From Lachnospiraceae bacterium (GTDB lineage Bacteria > Bacillota > Clostridia > Lachnospirales > Lachnospiraceae): DNA of 64,000 bases. The position numbers and the translations under genes are program-made. The first letter of the stretch is position 1. The number at the start of each line of letters is the position of its first letter. The notes under the pieces are model-generated. The model had not been told where the DNA came from. It saw only the letters and a list, made by a program, of their open reading frames with translations, and made no database searches. Below are positions 41,287 through 50,601 of this stretch, piece by piece. The DNA lies in contig JAAUZH010000012.1 in assembly GCA_014804675.1 (NCBI GenBank), positions 91,724 to 155,723 of the forward strand, written 5' to 3'.

Positions 41287-43116
41287 TTGAAAAAAACAGG
41301 AAAAGGTATCGGGTCAACACTCATTATTATTGCGTTGCTGCTCATAGTGACCATATGGATTGCCAGCCTGAACAGCAATCAGCAAAGCAGCAGATGGGAT
41401 GAATTTGTAAAGGAGTATGAACAGGCTAATATTACAGAAGTACTGATTCAGCCCAACAAGGAGACTCCTACCGGTGTTGTAAAATATGCCCTGAAGGATA
41501 ATAGTACCCATACGATTTATGTGTCGGATGTAACAGAAATCGAAGCTATGATGCGGGAAAAAAACATTCCGATAACTATGCAGGATATACCAAGGGAAGG
41601 CTGGTTCCTTACTTATGTGCTTCCGGCATTGGTTATTTTAATTGTATTCGTATTCTTCTTTGTCCTGATGAACAGTCAGCAGGGAGGAGGCGGTTCCTCC
41701 TCTAAGATGATGAATTTCGGCAGAAGCAGGGCAAAAATGTCTATGGGAGACAGCCATGTGAAGCTGAAGGATGTAGCAGGATTAAAGGAAGAAAAAGAAG
41801 ATTTGGAAGAAATTGTGGAATTTCTAAAAAATCCAGGGAAGTTTGCAAAGGTGGGAGCAAGGGTTCCAAAAGGTGTCCTGTTAGAGGGTGCGCCGGGTAC
41901 CGGAAAGACCCTTCTGGCAAAAGCCATTGCAGGTGAGGCCAGTGTACCGTTTTTCTCCATTTCCGGTTCAGATTTTGTGGAAATGTTCGTAGGTGTAGGC
42001 GCTTCCAGAGTAAGGGACTTGTTTGAGGAAGCAAAACGAAACCATCCGTGCATTATCTTCATTGACGAGATAGATGCGGTAGCAAGACGGAGAGGAACCG
42101 GCATGGGCGGCGGTCATGATGAAAGGGAGCAGACATTAAATCAGCTGCTGGTAGAGATGGACGGTTTTGCCGTAAACGAAGGCATCATTGTGTTAGCTGC
42201 TACAAACCGTGTGGATATTTTAGATCCGGCAATTCTCCGGCCGGGACGCTTTGACAGAAAGATTACCGTAAGCCCTCCGGATGTTGGCGGAAGAGAAGAT
42301 ATTTTGAAGGTCCATGCAAGGAACAAGCCTCTTTCCGAGGATGTGGATTTAAAGCAGATTGCCCAGACCACTGCAGGCTTTACCGGTGCTGATCTGGAAA
42401 ATCTTTTAAACGAAGCGGCTATTCTGGCGGCTAAAGAAAATAAAGGATTTTTACAGCAGGAGGATATTAAGCAGGCATTCATTAAAATGGGAATCGGTAC
42501 CGAGAAAAAGAGTAGGATTATTTCCGATAAGGAAAAGAGAACTACTGCTTATCATGAGGCGGGTCATGCAATTTTGTTCCACGTGCTTCCGGATGTAGGT
42601 CCTGTTTATACAGTGTCCATCATACCTACCGGAGTGGGAGCGGCAGGCTATACGATGCCCCTTCCGGAAAAAGATGAGATGTTCTTGACCAAGGGACAGA
42701 TGCTTCAGGATATTATGGTATCTCTGGGCGGCCGTATTGCGGAAGAGATTATTTTTGATGATATTACTACTGGAGCATCCAGCGATATAAAGAAAGCAAC
42801 TGGTGTGGCAAGAAAAATGGTAACCAGATTTGGTATGTCGGAAAATATCGGTGTCATCAATTATGACGAAGAAGGAGATGAGGTATTTATCGGCAGGGAC
42901 CTTGCCCATGCAAGAAATCACAGCGAAGCGGTTGCCGGCGAGATTGACAGGGAAGTAAAGAATATCATAGATGACTGCTATCAGAAGGCAAAGGACATTA
43001 TTATGGAAAATGAAGCAATTCTTCATTCCTGTGCAGATTTATTGTTGAAAAAAGAAAGAATTACCAGAGAAGAGTTTGAAGGGCTTTTTAAGAAGAGTGT
43101 ATTGGAATTGGATTGA
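41287..43116 (+). CDS. ftsH: ATP-dependent zinc metalloprotease FtsH
   Basis: A 609-residue membrane-anchored AAA+ protease, TTG start behind CGGAGGAATAGG. TM helices at residues ~10-28 and ~108-130 flank an external domain. Walker A GAPGTGKT, Walker [38 protein letters not shown], and zinc site HEAGH are all intact. It degrades unassembled membrane proteins and regulators and has a role in sporulation. Confidence 0.97.
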   Translation: MKKTGKGIGSTLIIIALLLIVTIWIASLNSNQQSSRWDEFVKEYEQANITEVLIQPNKETPTGVVKYALKDNSTHTIYVSDVTEIEAMMREKNIPITMQDIPREGWFLTYVLPALVILIVFVFFFVLMNSQQGGGGSSSKMMNFGRSRAKMSMGDSHVKLKDVAGLKEEKEDLEEIVEFLKNPGKFAKVGARVPKGVLLEGAPGTGKTLLAKAIAGEASVPFFSISGSDFVEMFVGVGASRVRDLFEEAKRNHPCIIFIDEIDAVARRRGTGMGGGHDEREQTLNQLLVEMDGFAVNEGIIVLAATNRVDILDPAILRPGRFDRKITVSPPDVGGREDILKVHARNKPLSEDVDLKQIAQTTAGFTGADLENLLNEAAILAAKENKGFLQQEDIKQAFIKMGIGTEKKSRIISDKEKRTTAYHEAGHAILFHVLPDVGPVYTVSIIPTGVGAAGYTMPLPEKDEMFLTKGQMLQDIMVSLGGRIAEEIIFDDITTGASSDIKKATGVARKMVTRFGMSENIGVINYDEEGDEVFIGRDLAHARNHSEAVAGEIDREVKNIIDDCYQKAKDIIMENEAILHSCADLLLKKERITREEFEGLFKKSVLELD

Positions 43117-43176
43117 TTTTGTGCATATTTACCAAAAAAATGTGTAAGTTTTTGTTATATTTGTGCACTGTAAGAC

Positions 43177-43306
43177 TAGACGGTTATATAGGGGTTTGCT
43201 ATAATACACTTGTAACCCCCCAATACATTATTATATAGTTTTTTGCTATACCCCATAAGAAAGAAATACCTTCTCGAAACAGACAGCCGACGAAAGCTGT
43301 CTGTTT
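43177..43306 (+). ncRNA. Promoter-terminator pair with no gene: candidate small RNA
   Basis: In the ftsH-amylase gap TAGACG (43177-43182) and TATAAT (43200-43205) are 17 bp apart. A transcript from ~43212 would end at AAACAGACAGC/GCTGTCTGTTT (43277-43287 with 43296-43306) plus a short T-run, about 97 nt. No start codon with ribosome site lies between. The hairpin may simply terminate ftsH, so this is tentative. Confidence 0.35.
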
Positions 43307-43383
43307 TACTGTTAAAAAAAACTATTGAATATGACTTGCATATATTATATTATTAGAATGTATGATTATCAGGAGGTATATAA

Positions 43384-45486
43384 ATGGACTTTGGTCGTTT
43401 CTTAAAAGCAGAACAGAATCAGAAGTATATTACGAACATGAGACCTGTGCTGAACAAAAAAGCACTCTTTGCAGATATGACGGAAGAATATGTGATCCCT
43501 CCGGAACCTAATGCTAACGAGACAGTAAAAATCCGGTTTCGTTCTGGTAAAAATAATGTAGACTGGGTATTGCTCGTACTGAACAATGAAAAACATCTGA
43601 TGGAAAAATGTGAGACGGATCAGCAATTTGATTATTATGAGTTTGCATATCAGATGGATGATAAGAGGATAACCTACTATTTTGAGGTCCGCACCGGAAA
43701 AGTTACCTGCTATTATGATTTAAGAGGCGTGGTAAGGGATATTCAGGAGTATTACCACTTTACCCTGACGCCGGGACTAAAGGTACAAGAGTGGGCAAAA
43801 GGTGCGGTTATGTATCAAATATATGTCGACCGTTTTTATAATGGAGATAAATCCAATGACGTACTTACTGATGAATACAACTATATTGGAGAACATGTGA
43901 ACCGGGTAGAGGATTGGGATAAATATCCGGCGGCTATGGGAGTAAGGGAATTTTACGGGGGAGACCTTCAGGGTGTTTTGGATAAGATGGATTATCTGGA
44001 GGATCTGGGCATTGATGTGATTTATTTCAATCCGCTTTTTGTTTCTCCCTCCAATCATAAATATGATATTCAGGACTATGATAATATTGACCCTCATATC
44101 GGCAAAATCGTGGATGACCAGGGAGAGCTGTTAGAGCCCGGACAGCATGAAAACCGATTTGCAAGCAGATATATCAACCGTGTGGCAAATAAAAAGAATT
44201 TGGATGCCAGCAACGAGCTTTTCAGACAGGTAGTGGAAGAAGCTCACAGGCGCGGCATGAAGGTAATACTGGACGGTGTTTTCAATCACTGTGGTTCCTT
44301 TAACAAGTGGATGGATAAGGAACGGATTTACGAGAATTTTGAGGGCTATGAAAAGGGAGCTTATGTAAGCGGAGACAGTCCTTACCGCAATTACTTTGAT
44401 TTTCATGAAGACAGATGGCCTTATAACAATGCTTATGACGGCTGGTGGGGCCATGATACGCTGCCAAAGTTAAATTATGAAGGATCAGAGGAGTTATACC
44501 AATATATTTTAAAAATTGGAAGAAAATGGGTATCCCCTCCATATAATGTTGACGGATGGCGTCTGGATGTAGCTGCCGATCTGGGTCACAGCCCTGAGAT
44601 GAACCATCGGTTCTGGAAGGATTTCAGGGAAGCGGTGCGGGAGGCCAATCCAAATGCCATTGTGCTTGCGGAGCATTATGGCAATCCAAAAGAATGGATT
44701 CAAAACGGCGAGTGGGATACGGTTATGAACTACGATGCTTTTATGGAACCTCTTACCTGGTTTTTAACGGGAATGCAGAAGCATAGTGATGATTACCGGG
44801 AAGATATGCTTGGCAATGCGGACAGCTTTTGGGGAGCAATGCACCATCATGGAGCAGCATTTACCACCTCCTCCCTGCAGATAGCTATGAATGAGCTTTC
44901 CAACCATGACCACTCCAGGTTTTTAACGAGGACCAACCGCACAGTAGGGCGGGTAAATACAATGGGGTCTGAGGCGGCTAATTGGAATATAAATAAAGCA
45001 GTCTTGAGAGAAGCCGTAGTGGTGCAGATGACCTGGCCCGGCGCACCTACGATTTACTATGGTGACGAAGCCGGTGTATGCGGTTTTACAGACCCGGATA
45101 ATAGAAGGACCTATCCTTGGGGACATGAGGATATGGAGCTGATTGATTTTCATAAGAAGATTATCCGGATTCATAAGGAAAATAAGGAGTTTTTGACGGG
45201 TTCATTAAAGTATGTGCTGGCAGATTATAACGTGATTGGATTTGGACGTTTTAATCGTGAAGAACAGTCACTGGTGCTTGTAAATAATAATGATTATGAG
45301 ATTACCAAGGAAGTGACAGTTTGGGATATGGGTGTTCCCAGAGAATGCGTCATGGAGCGGCTGCTGCTCACTACGGCAGAAGGATTCGAGACAGTTAAAG
45401 TGGAATATCCGGTTGTTTCCGGAAAGGTTATTATTACACTTTCTAAAACCTCTGCCATAATATTAAAGCATAAAAATAAAGCATAA
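43384..45486 (+). CDS. GH13 alpha-amylase family enzyme, neopullulanase/cyclomaltodextrinase-like
   Basis: A 700-residue glycosidase without a signal peptide, so cytoplasmic. N-terminal beta-sandwich like CBM34 (about 1-130), then the (beta/alpha)8 barrel: VIYFNPLFVSPSNHKYD, VILDGVFNHCG, GWRLDVAADLG (catalytic Asp), VLAEHYGNP (acid/base Glu), LSNHDHSRF, and a C-terminal beta domain. It should hydrolyse imported malto-oligosaccharides, cyclodextrins or pullulan fragments. RBS AGGAGG 8 bp before the ATG. Confidence 0.92.
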   Translation: MDFGRFLKAEQNQKYITNMRPVLNKKALFADMTEEYVIPPEPNANETVKIRFRSGKNNVDWVLLVLNNEKHLMEKCETDQQFDYYEFAYQMDDKRITYYFEVRTGKVTCYYDLRGVVRDIQEYYHFTLTPGLKVQEWAKGAVMYQIYVDRFYNGDKSNDVLTDEYNYIGEHVNRVEDWDKYPAAMGVREFYGGDLQGVLDKMDYLEDLGIDVIYFNPLFVSPSNHKYDIQDYDNIDPHIGKIVDDQGELLEPGQHENRFASRYINRVANKKNLDASNELFRQVVEEAHRRGMKVILDGVFNHCGSFNKWMDKERIYENFEGYEKGAYVSGDSPYRNYFDFHEDRWPYNNAYDGWWGHDTLPKLNYEGSEELYQYILKIGRKWVSPPYNVDGWRLDVAADLGHSPEMNHRFWKDFREAVREANPNAIVLAEHYGNPKEWIQNGEWDTVMNYDAFMEPLTWFLTGMQKHSDDYREDMLGNADSFWGAMHHHGAAFTTSSLQIAMNELSNHDHSRFLTRTNRTVGRVNTMGSEAANWNINKAVLREAVVVQMTWPGAPTIYYGDEAGVCGFTDPDNRRTYPWGHEDMELIDFHKKIIRIHKENKEFLTGSLKYVLADYNVIGFGRFNREEQSLVLVNNNDYEITKEVTVWDMGVPRECVMERLLLTTAEGFETVKVEYPVVSGKVIITLSKTSAIILKHKNKA

Positions 45487-45493
45487 AAACTGC

Positions 45494-45522
45494 TTGCATT
45501 TTATCTAAAATTGTGATATATT
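45494..45522 (+). promoter_or_regulatory. Promoter of the tRNA operon
   Basis: TTGCAT (45494-45499), 17-bp spacer, TATATT (45517-45522), about 75 bp upstream of the tRNA-Tyr gene. Confidence 0.6.
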
Positions 45523-45604
45523 CTTATGAGAAAAGTCCCCGATGCAAGGTCGGGGAAAAGTATTGTTAGGGCTGGTTTGGAATTTATGCTGAATCAGCTT
45601 ATAT

Positions 45605-45686
45605 GGATGGATTCCCGAGTGGCCAAAGGGGGCAGACTGTAAATCTGTTGGCAACGCCTTCGAAGGTTCGAATCCTTCTCCATCCA
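45605..45686 (+). tRNA. tRNA-Tyr (anticodon GTA)
   Basis: Acceptor GGATGGA pairs with TCCATCC. The anticodon loop CTGTAAA has GTA at 45639-45641. A long variable arm (class II) and GGTTCGAATCC T-arm are present. Discriminator A; the CCA end is not encoded. Confidence 0.95.
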
Positions 45687-45758
45687 CTTCATATGACAGT
45701 ATCGGATATTCAGAAAGCTGGCAAAATGCCAGCATGGATAAAAGATACGAAATGAAAT

Positions 45759-45842
45759 GCCGGCGTGGCGGAACTGGCAGACGCGCAGGACTTAAAATCC
45801 TGTGGTGGCAACATCGTACCGGTTCGATTCCGGTCGCCGGCA
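45759..45842 (+). tRNA. tRNA-Leu (anticodon TAA)
   Basis: Acceptor GCCGGCG pairs with CGCCGGC. Anticodon stem CAGGA/TCCTG with loop CTTAAAA places TAA at 45793-45795. Long variable arm and CCGGTTCGATTCCGG T-arm. No encoded CCA. Confidence 0.95.
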
Positions 45843-45844
45843 CT

Positions 45845-45883
45845 AAAAAGCTTGATCCTTAGGAATAAAGGGTCAGGCTTTTT
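45845..45883 (+). terminator. Terminator of the tRNA operon
   Basis: AAAAAGCTTGATCCTT pairs, with G-T wobbles, with AAGGGTCAGGCTTTTT right after the tRNA-Leu gene. Confidence 0.85.
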
Positions 45884-46015
45884 GTTATTCTCCGGTTTTA
45901 TCCAGCTATCACAGAATGGTAGGAAAATCAATCTGCAAATCTCCTTCTCTTTTATTCAATCGTTACAGTACAGCCGATACTTTTTGGCAAAATTACTTCA
46001 GCTCTAAAAAAAACA

Positions 46016-46052
46016 TTGACAAAACTCTATATTATATATATCATATATATAC
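46016..46052 (+). promoter_or_regulatory. Promoter and A/T palindrome of the GntR-ABC operon
   Basis: TTGACA (46016-46021), 17-bp spacer, TATCAT (46039-46044). The -10 lies within an A/T inverted repeat of the type TATATAT-CA-TATATAT, a plausible site for the GntR/YtrA regulator. Confidence 0.65.
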
Positions 46053-46073
46053 AATATAAAGGCGGATCAAAAA

Positions 46074-46454
46074 ATGGACATTATCATAACAAATAATTCA
46101 GAAACCCCAATCTATGAGCAAATAGAAGAACAAATAAAAGCCATGATATTAAACGGAGATTTAAAGGAAGGTGACGGGCTTCCTTCCATGCGCTTGTTGG
46201 CCAAGGAATTGCGGATCAGTATTATCACTACAAAGCGGGCTTATGAAGAGCTTGAAAGGGATGGATATATTGAATCCTATACGGGAAAGGGCAGCTTTGT
46301 AAAAAGAATCAATCGGGAACTGATTAAGGAAATAGTTGTCTATGAGATTGAAGGCATGTTTGATGAAATTCTGGATAAGGCAAAAATGGCGGGAATACCC
46401 CATAAGGAATTATTTGAAATTATGCAATTACTTTGCGAAGAAAGGGAGAAATAA
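46074..46454 (+). CDS. GntR-family regulator, YtrA subfamily
   Basis: A 126-residue regulator with an N-terminal winged helix (PIYEQIEEQIKAMILNGDLK, SMRLLAKELRISIITTKRAY) and only a short C-terminal dimerisation tail, as in the YtrA group. It lies 3 bp before the ABC ATPase gene. It probably represses this operon until an envelope or peptide-antibiotic signal appears; that is known for YtrA, inferred here. Confidence 0.92.
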   Translation: MDIIITNNSETPIYEQIEEQIKAMILNGDLKEGDGLPSMRLLAKELRISIITTKRAYEELERDGYIESYTGKGSFVKRINRELIKEIVVYEIEGMFDEILDKAKMAGIPHKELFEIMQLLCEEREK

Positions 46455-46457
46455 CAT

Positions 46458-47342
46458 ATGGATTATGTATTAGAGCTGTGCGATGTAACAAAAAGCTATG
46501 AGGATTTTAAACTGGACCATGTAAACCTTATGGTTCCAAAGGGCTGTATCTGCGGTTTTATCGGCCAAAATGGAGCAGGCAAGACAACTACCATTCAGCT
46601 AATACTGGATATTATAGAAAAGGATGGGGGAAGCATCCGGGTTTTCGGACAGGATATGAAAAAGAATGGGCCTGCTTTAAAAGAAAAAATCGGCGTAGTA
46701 TTTGATGAAATGGGATTTCATGAATTTCTTACCCCAAAAGAAATTAACAGCATAATGAAAAAAATATATGCCAATTGGAAAGAAGACCTTTTTTTCAACT
46801 ATCTGAAACGCTTTTCCCTTCCCGCAAAAAAGCGCTGTGGTTCTTTTTCCAGAGGAATGCGCATGAAGCTGCAGATTGCGGTAGCCTTATCCCATGAGGC
46901 GGAGCTTTTGATTATGGATGAGCCAACCAGTGGTCTTGATCCGATTGTGCGAAATGAAATGCTGCAGATTTTCCAGGAGTTTGTGTTAGAAGAAAATCAT
47001 ACGATTCTGTTATCCTCCCATATTACCGGAGATTTGGAAAGAATTGCCGATATGGTAGCATTTATCAATGGAGGCAGGATTATTTTATTCGGAGATAAAA
47101 ATGAAATTCTGGAAAATCACGGGTTGATAAAATGTAAGAAAGAGGATTTGGAAAGAATTGATAAAGAAGATATGGTTTTTGCCAGACAGTCAGCCTTTTG
47201 TACAGAGGTGCTTGTTTCCGATAGAAATAAATGCAAACAGAAATATGCTGATATGGTAATGGAACAAACTACACTCGAAGAGATTATGGTTTTTTATGTG
47301 AATCATTTCATGAAAATGACACAGGCTGACAGCAGCATTTGA
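46458..47342 (+). CDS. ABC transporter ATP-binding protein
   Basis: A 294-residue ATPase. Walker A GQNGAGKTT, signature SRGMRMKLQIAVAL (FSRGM instead of LSGGQ, usual in YtrB/BcrA-type exporters), Walker B ELLIMDEPTSGLD, His switch LLSSH. It works with the two membrane proteins that follow. Probably export or antibiotic defence. Confidence 0.92.
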   Translation: MDYVLELCDVTKSYEDFKLDHVNLMVPKGCICGFIGQNGAGKTTTIQLILDIIEKDGGSIRVFGQDMKKNGPALKEKIGVVFDEMGFHEFLTPKEINSIMKKIYANWKEDLFFNYLKRFSLPAKKRCGSFSRGMRMKLQIAVALSHEAELLIMDEPTSGLDPIVRNEMLQIFQEFVLEENHTILLSSHITGDLERIADMVAFINGGRIILFGDKNEILENHGLIKCKKEDLERIDKEDMVFARQSAFCTEVLVSDRNKCKQKYADMVMEQTTLEEIMVFYVNHFMKMTQADSSI

Positions 47343-47400
47343 TTCAGGTGGAAATGAAAAAACTAAATGGGAAAAATATTAGTAAAAAGGTGTGATTGAT

Positions 47401-48168
47401 ATGGTAGGTTTAATCCAGAAGGATATGTATTGCCTGAAAGGAAATCTGAAAACATTTCTTATAGTATCCATAAGCGTGATTGTGCTATCGGTTCTGTTTA
47501 TTCTTAGCGCCAGATATGGAAATGTTGCAAAGGGAATTGAGCAAATGAAGATAGAAAGTAACTTGGGGGAAGAAGAATTTTATGCTTTTTTTCAAGGGGC
47601 CGTCTGGTGTGTCCTTCTTTTGCCCATGTCCTTTTTGGGAATGATAGCAGAATGCTTTAAAGAGGATAAAAAGGCGGGGTTTTCCAGGCAAATGCTTACG
47701 CTGCCTTTAAGTGACGGAAAAATTGTGGGAAGCAGATATATTTCCTGCCTGCTGTTAGCAGTAATCAGTCTGGCGGATTCTCTTCTGGCGGGATTTTTTG
47801 TATCTCTGGTTTCCGATGTATTTCCCCTTCAAAAAATGCTCGGATATATATTGTGTTTTAATGGGGCATTGCTTGCCTATATGAGTGTGCAGATGTTTTT
47901 GATTTATACCTTTGGAGAGAAAAAGTCCGATTTGATACAATGTGTCCCCCTTGTGATTTTGTTGCTGCTTGCCATCTATATATTTCAAACCAGGCTTTCT
48001 AATGTAACAGATGCACAGGTTAATGCTTATATGATAGGTATGATCAATCAGATAGCAGATTTTATGATTGAAAAATGCGGCTTGATTTTATTAGCGGCAA
48101 TGGGCTGTATGGCATTATCCTTTTTTGGTTCATGGAAGATATTTCAGAAAAGAAGGGAGGTTATCTGA
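47401..48168 (+). CDS. ABC-2 type permease 1
   Basis: Start ATG 47401 behind AAAGGTG; 255 residues with six hydrophobic segments and the ABC-2 motif QMLTLPLSDGKIVGSRYISC, the cytoplasmic coupling-helix region. The stop overlaps the next start (TGATG). Membrane subunit of the 46458 ATPase. Confidence 0.85.
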   Translation: MVGLIQKDMYCLKGNLKTFLIVSISVIVLSVLFILSARYGNVAKGIEQMKIESNLGEEEFYAFFQGAVWCVLLLPMSFLGMIAECFKEDKKAGFSRQMLTLPLSDGKIVGSRYISCLLLAVISLADSLLAGFFVSLVSDVFPLQKMLGYILCFNGALLAYMSVQMFLIYTFGEKKSDLIQCVPLVILLLLAIYIFQTRLSNVTDAQVNAYMIGMINQIADFMIEKCGLILLAAMGCMALSFFGSWKIFQKRREVI

Positions 48169-48896
48169 TGTCGGGATTATTATATAAAGATTTTATGGCA
48201 ATAAAGGGCAGGATATATCTGATATTTCTGTCAGTGGGAATGTTGTTGCTTTTTCTGATGCGGATAGCATTGCATATTGATGGAATTGATTTGATTATGT
48301 TTTCTCTATATTTCTGTCTCACCATAATTTTATTTCTGTTTCTTGTAAATAAGATTGAAGTTGCCATAATTTCTGCAGATGAAGGGAGAAAACGGAAAAA
48401 TTATTGCTTAGGGCTTCCCATATCTAAGCAAACATATGTGGCATCTAAATATATATTCCTGCTAATTGGTTTTTTTGTAGCTTTGTCTGTGCTTATGCTG
48501 CTTGGTTCCCTTTGCGGGATTGGCTGCAAGGATAAAGCTATTGAGGAAAATCTGAGTCAGTTAATGCAGTTAGTTCCCGTTTTTGCATGTACCATGCTTT
48601 TCATTCCTTCCATAGAGCTTCCGTTCTTTATCTGCTTTGGTTCTAAAAAGGGAACCTACATAAAGAATGGAATTTTAATAGCAGGCTTTTTCTTCATAAT
48701 CGTGTATCTGATGTTTGGCGATCTGGATGTTTTCGACAAAATATCTGTTATGAACCTTTTGAGTTATCTGGAAAAGTATCTGGGAAATTTTTTGTCCCTG
48801 CAGGTGCTCCTGCCCTATGGCAGCCTTGGTTTGTATTATGTGTCCTATCGGATTTCCTGTCTGCTTTTTCTAAGAAGGGAGTGGGAGAATGACTAA
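48168..48896 (+). CDS. ABC-2 type permease 2
   Basis: Start ATG 48168 (AAGGGAGG upstream, one-base overlap with the previous gene); 242 residues, six hydrophobic segments, and the coupling region YCLGLPISKQTYVASKYIF, similar to permease 1. The two probably form a heterodimer. The operon ends at a terminator 23 bp later. Confidence 0.85.
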   Translation: MSGLLYKDFMAIKGRIYLIFLSVGMLLLFLMRIALHIDGIDLIMFSLYFCLTIILFLFLVNKIEVAIISADEGRKRKNYCLGLPISKQTYVASKYIFLLIGFFVALSVLMLLGSLCGIGCKDKAIEENLSQLMQLVPVFACTMLFIPSIELPFFICFGSKKGTYIKNGILIAGFFFIIVYLMFGDLDVFDKISVMNLLSYLEKYLGNFLSLQVLLPYGSLGLYYVSYRISCLLFLRREWEND

Positions 48897-48918
48897 GAAA
48901 AGAATCGGAATATATTCC

Positions 48919-48952
48919 AAAATCGTCACTTTTTGACAGGTGGCGATTTTTT
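48919..48952 (+). terminator. Terminator of the GntR-ABC operon
   Basis: AAAATCGTCAC pairs with GTGGCGATTTT (one wobble), then T-run. Confidence 0.9.
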
Positions 48953-49059
48953 ATGTCTAAAAATATGCTGAAAATTTGAAAAAATATGTATAACTTATAA
49001 AATTCATCCCAAAAAATATTATAATAACTATAAAATCAAACCAAAGGAGGAAAATCAGA

Positions 49060-50409
49060 ATGGAATTAGAGATTATGGAAAGGATACTAACCAACAGCCC
49101 CTGCTATAAGGCAGGAAAAAAAATAAAGGTCAGCGGGCTGATGCTTCATAGTGTAGGCTGCCCCCAGCCCTCGGCAAATGCCTTTGTGCATCAATGGAAT
49201 TCTCCCAATGCAGGCCGGGCATGCGTCCACGCCTTTATCGACGGAAATACAGGGCAGGTATATCAGACCCTCCCCTGGGACTATTATGGATGGCATTGCG
49301 GCGGAAATGCAGATGGCACCCATATAGGAGTAGAGATGTGTGAGCCTGCCTGCATAAAGTATACGCAGAGCACTTCCTTTACCTGCTCCAATCAAGAGGA
49401 AGCAGTAGCTCTTGTAAAACGTACTTATGAAGCAGCTGTGAAATTATTTGCTTATCTGTGTAAGAAATATAACCTGGAGCCCCTTGCAGACGGTGTGATT
49501 ATAAGTCATAAGGAAGGGCATGGGAGAGGCATTGCTTCCGGACATGGAGATCCGGAACACTTATGGAAGGGATTAAATACAGATTATACTATGGACGGTT
49601 TCCGAAAAGCGGTAAAGCAGGAAATGGACAAGAGCATAAAAGAGAAACAAGAAGCAGTACAGCAGCTTGATGCCGCTTCTGCCCAGCAGCCCACTACAAA
49701 GGATTCTATTCAGCCGGGCGATACGGTAAAAATTGCACCGGATGCAGTTTATTACACCGGAAAAACAATGCCGGACTGGGTAAAAAAGGACCAATGGATT
49801 GTGAAATCAGTGTCAGGTGACAGGGCGGTAATTGATAAGAATGTCAGTGGAACGAGCGCTATCTGCAGCCCGGTAAATATAAAATATCTTGTTGCAGCTT
49901 CAGCGGGGCAGGCAGGTCAGACTTCATCTTCTGAGAAGCCAAAGACACAGGACCAAAAGTCACCTGCAGCAGAGGGAAAGATGAGCATTTCCGAAAAGGG
50001 TGTGGAGCTGATTGCCAAATATGAAGGCTGCAGGCTGGATGCTTATAAGTGTCCTGCCGGAGTATGGACAATTGGCTACGGCCATACCATAGGGGTAAAA
50101 CAGGGAGATACCCTGCCATCCAAGCAGGCAGCTAAGACACTGTTAAAAGAAGACTTAAAAAAATATGGTGATTATGTAAATAATTGTCGGCAAAAGGGCC
50201 TTATTACATTTCCACTGAACCAGAATCAGTTTGATGCCCTCACCTCTTTTACATATAACTGTGGAAATGGCAGCCTGCAAAAGCTGGTATCCGGCAGGGA
50301 TGCTGCCACCATAGCGGATAAGCTGCTCTTATATAACAAAGGCGGTGGAAAGGTATTAGCCGGGCTGACAAAACGCAGGCAGGAAGAGCGGGAATTATTT
50401 TTAAGCTGA
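49060..50409 (+). CDS. Bifunctional cell-wall hydrolase: amidase_2 plus GH24 lysozyme, endolysin-like
   Basis: A 449-residue protein without signal peptide. N-terminal amidase_2/PGRP domain (GLMLHSVGCPQPSANAFVHQ, IGVEMCEP, SHKEGHGRGIASGHGDP) is followed by a linker and a ~60-residue SH3-like module (KIAPDAVYYTGKTMPDWVKK). The C-terminal T4-lysozyme-type GH24 domain has KYEGCRLDAYKCPAGVWTIG with catalytic Glu, and FDALTSFTYNCGNGSL. This is the layout of clostridial phage endolysins, yet there is no holin or other phage gene nearby. It may be a domesticated lysin. RBS AAAGGAGG. Confidence 0.9.
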   Translation: MELEIMERILTNSPCYKAGKKIKVSGLMLHSVGCPQPSANAFVHQWNSPNAGRACVHAFIDGNTGQVYQTLPWDYYGWHCGGNADGTHIGVEMCEPACIKYTQSTSFTCSNQEEAVALVKRTYEAAVKLFAYLCKKYNLEPLADGVIISHKEGHGRGIASGHGDPEHLWKGLNTDYTMDGFRKAVKQEMDKSIKEKQEAVQQLDAASAQQPTTKDSIQPGDTVKIAPDAVYYTGKTMPDWVKKDQWIVKSVSGDRAVIDKNVSGTSAICSPVNIKYLVAASAGQAGQTSSSEKPKTQDQKSPAAEGKMSISEKGVELIAKYEGCRLDAYKCPAGVWTIGYGHTIGVKQGDTLPSKQAAKTLLKEDLKKYGDYVNNCRQKGLITFPLNQNQFDALTSFTYNCGNGSLQKLVSGRDAATIADKLLLYNKGGGKVLAGLTKRRQEERELFLS

Positions 50410-50468
50410 CGGAAGATTTTATTTTATAGAAAGGCAGCCCCTACGTCCTCATACCAAATCCCCTCCTA
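50410..50468 (+). other. Short spacer before the bioY control region
   Basis: No gene or RNA signature seen. No clear terminator for the endolysin gene was found here. Confidence 0.3.
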
Positions 50469-50545
50469 ATTGTAAACCAGAAATAAAAACGAGTTGACAA
50501 TTAAACCAGCATATTGTAAACTACTAATTGAGAGTGGTTAACAAT
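50469..50545 (+). promoter_or_regulatory. bioY promoter with two tandem BirA-type operators
   Basis: Promoter TTGACA (50494-50499), 17-bp spacer, TAAACT (50517-50522). Operator 1: ATTGTAAACC (50469-50478)-N13-AGTTGACAAT (50492-50501). Operator 2: ATTGTAAACT (50513-50522)-N13-GGTTAACAAT (50536-50545). Both resemble the biotin operator TTGTTAAC-N-GTTAACAA, have the same 13-bp spacing, and lie 44 bp apart. They cover the -35 and -10 respectively. Confidence 0.75.
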
Positions 50546-50601
50546 TTTGACCAAAACATTTCAAAAAGAAAAAATACATAAAGAAAGGACAATAAATATT
50601 T

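Noticed and set aside
42451..43026. 191-codon minus-strand frame
   Set aside because: Shadow of ftsH; no ribosome site and no recognisable protein.
46074..48896. GntR-ABC operon as a bacteriocin or lantibiotic cluster
   Set aside because: No precursor peptide, modification enzyme or two-component pair nearby; an ordinary YtrA-type operon explains it.
49060..50409. Prophage around the endolysin gene
   Set aside because: Neighbours are a GntR-ABC operon and bioY; no phage structural, integrase or holin gene is present.
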